From Blastobasis lacticolella (Eukaryota > Arthropoda > Insecta > Lepidoptera > Blastobasidae), in NCBI GenBank assembly GCA_905147135.1, contig LR990046.1:13856501-13920500 (forward strand): a stretch of 64,000 bases of DNA, in the 5' to 3' direction. Below, in pieces: positions 59,508 through 64,000 of the stretch (positions are counted from its first letter, which is position 1; every line of letters begins with the position of its first letter). The position numbers and the translations under genes are program-made. The notes beneath the pieces were generated by a model, which was not told the DNA's origin, did no database searches, and was given only the letters and a program-made list of their open reading frames with translations.

Positions 59508-59873
59508 CCCGCCACCACCGCGCCACCCACGCGGCTATGGCCACCGCGGAACCTCCATGAGCCTCTACGCAAAGATGCGATTTCAACAACGATGATAGAT
59601 GTGTGGCTATTACTAATTTTTTTCAGATATTTAAATCTGTATTTATCTAAAATGTATATAAATAGTTTCGAATGCCGGTTTGGGATTTCACTGTTAGCTA
59701 CTTTGTGTTGATATTTTACTATACTAACTACACCTAGGTGGAATACTTTATTTATCAAAAAAGAAACTTATACTTACCTACTAAATTCTGTTGTTTAGTC
59801 TTCTTTTCTCACACATTAAAATCGGTAACGTAATATTACAAATTAAAACGTTTGACTGTATCCGCTCACTTAA

Positions 59874-59993
59874 CCCGGCTTGCACCAAATTAAGACATGC
59901 ATGAATTAAGGATTGCACATTGAACGTTTTTTTGTATTAAGTTTTTTGGTTGAGTATCAGCTTAAATGCGTTTAAATTTGGTGCAAGTCGCCC
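59874..59993. mobile_element. 120-bp MITE (TTGCACCAAATT ends)
   Basis: The left end CCCGGCTTGCACCAAATT pairs with the right end AAATTTGGTGCAAGTCGCCC, and TTAA or TAA flanks both sides. It is non-coding. A TTAA target is suggested but not exact on the right. Confidence 0.55.
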
Positions 59994-60106
59994 TAATTTT
60001 CTTTTAGGTACTATAATGTCTTAACTGAAATACTTAACTGTTTTAAGGTTTTTAACTTTTTCACGCGCTTATAAATTTTCAGACTTTAATAAATAGGCTA
60101 GGCTAA

Positions 60107-60125
60107 TGTGTGTGTGTGTGTGTGT
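60107..60125. repeat. (GT)n microsatellite
   Basis: A TG dinucleotide run of nine units lies in AT-rich intergenic DNA. Confidence 0.9.
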
Positions 60126-61777
60126 AATATTTAATAAAGTTCAATGAAAACTAATGACTGAATACCTGCTGAATGATGACAAATTGACATAGATTTCATA
60201 TAGGCTTGAGGTCACCTAGATAGCACAAAAGAGCGACGTCATTAGACCTATACCCATTATTTTGCGTCACCGTCTGTACAATTTGGGCTTCAAAGTCTTT
60301 TCTCAATAGGCATTGAAAGTTCATAAAAATTGCGTCAACCGCTAGCAAAGAAATGGAGTTCATAAATTGTAATCCTTTCAAGTCAAACAAAAGTAGAGCA
60401 GGCTTTTCCAAAATGGCTTTGCGCTCTTCGGCATCCGCGCATCGTAAGCCGTTGGCTCTCGCCTTAGCCTTGGCAATGTCAGTTATCGCTTCTTGGGCCT
60501 TCGATAGGATCTATTTCATGATACCTGCAAGCTTAGGCACATTTTTCCCACGTGTCCCTGGGGCTTACGCAGCACGTGACCAAACCAGCGCCACCAAAAC
60601 TCTTCAATCTTTACTACCTTGTCCTCTACGCCTTGTACCTGCCTTGCTCTCACATCATATTCTATCTCTGTACCTACGAACAAACTTATAAGTACCTCTG
60701 TTATACAATTTAGTATAATCGTCCATTGTCTTACCTCGTGGTATATACCTAGAAGTCTAAACCGATTGTCTTAAATACGGCCACTCAATAAATATTTGAT
60801 AAAAGTTTAAAAACCATTTTATTAAACAGATATTCTGTTTGAAATTATTACTTACGGACACACATTACGCATTCAACCTATTCTATGAGACGCAGCTGAA
60901 AGAAAATGTTACATAAAATATGGAATTCAGTTATCTCCACTACTCGTAACGCAAATGCATCCGCCATTCAAAACTAAAATGTCCTTTTCACACAAAGCGA
61001 GAGTCGTAATTTATTCTTTTCAATATTATATTATCTTTTGTCAACACCGAATACGTATGTTGGATTTGCTTCATTGACATAGACGTTTACGACCTTTCCC
61101 TTTGAGGCGGATTCGTTCTTAAAGTTCGTAACATTGACAGCTAATTATCGTCATAGCTCTGGGTCACAGTAAGGTGTAGCTAATTAACTAAACACAGCAC
61201 CTATACAGTTAACTATACTCATTGACATCACTTGATGAGTCATTGTCCTTTGCTCCATTGACAACTGTTTCCCAATACGTGTCAATCATATTCAAGATCA
61301 ATACCTGATGAATCGATGATCTATGGAGTCCATCGAACGCTTGACGCTGACATTCCAATCACACGTGTAAACAAAGCACGCGGTGACCTTCAGACTCACG
61401 ATAAAGCTGACCGATTGTTTACTCGCGGATTAGTCAATGGAGATTACGAAAGAAAGAAATCAAATCCACTTCATGTGTCAATACATAATGCCGCTAAACG
61501 CAAGATTTTTCTGGGTGGTGTGTGTGCAGTGCAAACAGAACCCGGCAAAATGTTGCCGACTATTTGGCTAAGCGCGGGCAGCCCAGATAGAGGTCGCCAG
61601 CGCAAACAGTGAGGTAACAGTGAAATTCAAACGTCAACGTGCGCGCGCTTCGTCGCAATTTACACCTTGTTTCAATCCTAACAATATATTTGCTTAGCTA
61701 TTTTTAGTTACGACATTATAGATAAATACAATCATTGGTCGTAATCCGCTGTTTAGCGTTACTTGGCTATGAGCAGT

Positions 61778-61836
61778 CCGTAGTGATCTCTGAAATGAAT
61801 CAGCTGAGCATCCTTTATCGAGGGAGATCACTACGG
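61778..61836. repeat. 13-bp perfect inverted repeat, 33-base loop
   Basis: CCGTAGTGATCTC (61778-61790) pairs with GAGATCACTACGG (61824-61836). It lies about 90 bases downstream of the TRPV gene stop. Confidence 0.75.
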
Positions 61837-61928
61837 TAACTTCTGTCTCGAATGCTTTGTAGAAGATGAAAGAGATTAGTAAGGTACAAAATTGTGATCA
61901 TTTAATTTTATGTTATAGAACGAAATGC

Positions 61929-63248
61929 TCATATTTTCTTCTGCTTGGTAGTCGGGTAGTCTCTGACGGGCGGAGGCGGCGGGCGGCCCTTGCAGTTCTT
62001 CAGCTCGGCCTCTCGCTGCATCCTTTTGGCGACAATGCGCTCATGTGTCCTTTTCATCTCCAGTATCTCCTTCATCTCCTCTTTGTCCTCTCCCTTTAAA
62101 ACACAACGCACTTTCAACACAACGATAATCTCGATGTCAACAAACAAACCCATAATCATCACGAAACTTACAAATAGCGGCACTTTTTCGCTAATGTTTA
62201 CTAATCGGAAAACAACAATGGGACTTGTGAATAACAATTACTTTTCTGTGGGTTATATTCAGTTGGCAAATAGTGGAAATCGAAATTGCTTAACTTTTAA
62301 AAGCAGGCAATAATTGTTATGTAACGTCTTACGGGTTTGCTATATTCTAGGCAATAACTTGGTTGGTACTTAGAAATATTATAGATACTTGAATATTTTA
62401 GTATCAATTTAGGTACTCTTACTTTTCCTGTCAATCTTATCTGTAGGTAGGTAGGTACGCGAAATTTCTTGTCGTAAGTACATACTGTTTCCGAGATTGG
62501 AGACTAAACAAATTTACAAACTTTCACGTTCATGCTTAATATTACATAGTACTTTGACGTCACATAGAACATAAGCTTGGTGCTTGGTGAAATAGCCGTC
62601 AAGCTTACATTGCTTGGTAGGCAGCCTAATTTAAATTTCCTTCATTAGGTGGTAGGGCTCTGTCAAGCCTGAGGAGCCCGCCTGGTTGAGTACCACCACC
62701 TTACCTATTTCACCCGCAAAGCAATAATGCTTGCATTTATGTGTTCCGGCTTGATGGATAAGGTAGCCAGCTCAATTACAGACATGAGGCATTTCATCTT
62801 AGTCCTTACAGTCAGAACGCATCTGCGGTTCTGCAGCTATTTGTTGCCTGCAAAAAATAGCTGAATCGTAGATGTTATGGGTGACAGTTATCCCTCACCA
62901 TCAGCTGGCCTGTCTGCTCGTTGGTCTCTGCGTAGTATAAAAAGTCCTTCATTCTTATCATAATCTTCTCTCTCCATATTTTCCTTTTTCTTTTTTCTTT
63001 CATACCTTCTGGTTGATTCGCAAGACGAGCGCTCGTTTTCCACACGCCATGGGCTGGCTGTATGCCAGCAGCTGCTTCAGCCGCTGCGCCGGCGGCACTC
63101 CACGCTCCACCACCAGCACTATCCTCGCCCACTGCCGCTGCCACTCGTTGCGCGTCTCCGCTATCTTTTGGTACGTGTTCCCCATCATAGCGATCAGCAT
63201 GTTCACCAACAGAATCGCCACGATGATCATGTAGATCACGAATAGGAG
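61929..63248 (-). CDS. iav: TRPV channel, C-terminal exons (Inactive-like), gene continues past the right edge
   Basis: Exon 63006-63248 (81 codons, phase 0 to 0) encodes S6 and the proximal cytoplasmic tail: [20 protein letters not shown], then [40 protein letters not shown] and ALVLRINQK. The last exon (61929-62093, 55 codons with the stop) encodes [20 protein letters not shown] and a basic/Pro-rich end, [17 protein letters not shown]. The S6 plus TRP-box pattern identifies an insect TRPV cation channel. The near-verbatim [20 protein letters not shown] fits Inactive better than Nanchung, but this is from memory of the families. Inactive works with Nanchung in chordotonal-neuron cilia for hearing and proprioception. 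Upstream exons (ankyrin repeats, S1-S5) lie beyond 64000. A possible poly(A) signal ATTAAA is at 61906-61901. An exon-like segment within the 912-base intron is described under findings. Confidence 0.85.
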
Positions 63249-63589
63249 CTGCCGGGGAGGGATGACAGTTTTATTTTTAACTAGCTGCCCCGGCGCGACT
63301 TTGTTTGCGTGGTATCCTACCTATACCCTACTCTGCCCCTATCCCTACGCTTCATCTAATTTTATAAACCCTTTTTCTTTTTATATAAACTTTGTTTTGC
63401 AACAAAGAATTACAAACAAAAAAAAGTATGTATTAGTATAAATATTAGGGAGTGGGCTTTCTGCGATAATAACTCAATAAATGCTGTAATAGAAAATAAC
63501 TGTCAAGGAATATATTACTCAATGGAAAACTGCGGTGAACCTTACTTAGGGAAAAATAGCACTAAACAAATAAATAAAAATCTTAGCGT

Positions 63590-63745
63590 TATTGTCTTGT
63601 CTCGCGCACGAGGGCCCGAAGTCGGCTTTGACCACCTTGAACCCAGGATTTGGCAGATCGTAATTACAGTAGAGCGACTACCATCTGACCTAAGTGACCC
63701 TGCTACCAAGGGAACCTGACCAGATTAGATCATGGTTACATATAA
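63590..63745 (-). mobile_element. SINE fragment on the minus strand
   Basis: The complement reads AACCATGATCTAATCTGGTC..CAGATGGTAGTCGCTC..CCTGGGTTCAAGGTGG..GGGCCCTCGTGCGCGAGA, matching the SINE body at 33320-33660. It lies in an intron of the TRPV gene. Confidence 0.6.
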
Positions 63746-64000
63746 AGAAGGTCGTCAGTGCGAGTTTTAGTCGATTTGGAGCGGGTTTTTCTTACATTAT
63801 TGCACGGTTGAAAGCAAATAATCAGAGAATTGAAAAACTCAGAATAGAACCAGTGAGTTTTCAATATTATCTGTAAGTAAACATAAACTTCGTTTTGCAT
63901 TTTGAGTGTGTTAAAATCTATTAGGTAAAACATTTAAAGTGCGCTTTGTAAGAAATGTGTACTTTTTTAATATTTAGTTTGATTGTTTAGTAGATTTGTC

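Larger units (their letters stand above)
59994..61928. other. Intergenic stretch between the cuticle-like and TRPV genes
   Basis: It contains a (GT)n run (60107-60125), a repeat copy (60440-60600, see 48205) and a hairpin (61778-61836). Frames of 112 residues at 60353 and 98 residues at 61316 have no splice context or recognisable family. I see no gene. Confidence 0.45.

Noticed and set aside
61316..61612. 98-residue plus-strand gene
   Set aside because: There is no recognisable content, splice context or poly(A) signal, and the composition is like the surrounding DNA.

Overview
This is a eukaryotic nuclear window, almost certainly from a moth or butterfly. Compact exons with GT..AG introns sit in a very AT-rich background full of lepidopteran-type repeats: tRNA-derived SINEs, Jockey/CR1-like non-LTR retrotransposons, and hAT-like and TA-flanked MITEs. 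Nothing suggests bacterial, organellar or viral origin. There is no CRISPR array, operon or rRNA. Exon limits were read by eye from splice consensus plus matching reading phase across each intron.

Layout. 1-8.6 kb: no convincing gene. 8.6-9.5 kb (-): GC-rich first coding exon of a basic, disordered protein whose remainder is not seen. 10-22 kb: repeat-rich desert with two copies of a tRNA-Gly-like SINE, one split by a hAT-type element. 22.2-32.4 kb (+): seven-exon gene with one N-terminal doublecortin (DCX) domain; its second intron holds a dead Jockey/CR1-like element that itself contains a 621-bp hAT-type MITE. 32.4-40.7 kb (-): eleven phase-compatible exons of a helical protein resembling the mesothelin/otoancorin/stereocilin type. 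It converges on the DCX gene (stops 69 bp apart) and has a decayed duplicate of one exon. 44.6-44.8 kb (-): two-exon gene for a 60-residue secreted Cys/His-rich peptide. 45.5-57.9 kb (+): eight-exon gene for a 726-residue Cys/Pro-rich protein carrying a coding minisatellite and a near-complete Jockey/CR1-like element in one intron. 58.1-59.5 kb (-): two-exon gene for a secreted Pro/Gln-rich, cuticle-like protein with a TATA box. 61.9-63.2 kb (-): last two recognised exons of a TRPV channel, most like Inactive (Iav); the gene continues beyond the right edge.

How the genes may relate. A DCX protein (microtubule/axoneme), a TRPV channel of the chordotonal-cilium type and a mesothelin-like protein lie within 41 kb, which is compatible with a ciliary or mechanosensory neighbourhood. 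That is inference from domain type and proximity only. The least described items are the Cys/Pro-rich protein, the 60-residue secreted peptide, and the intact/decayed exon pair.
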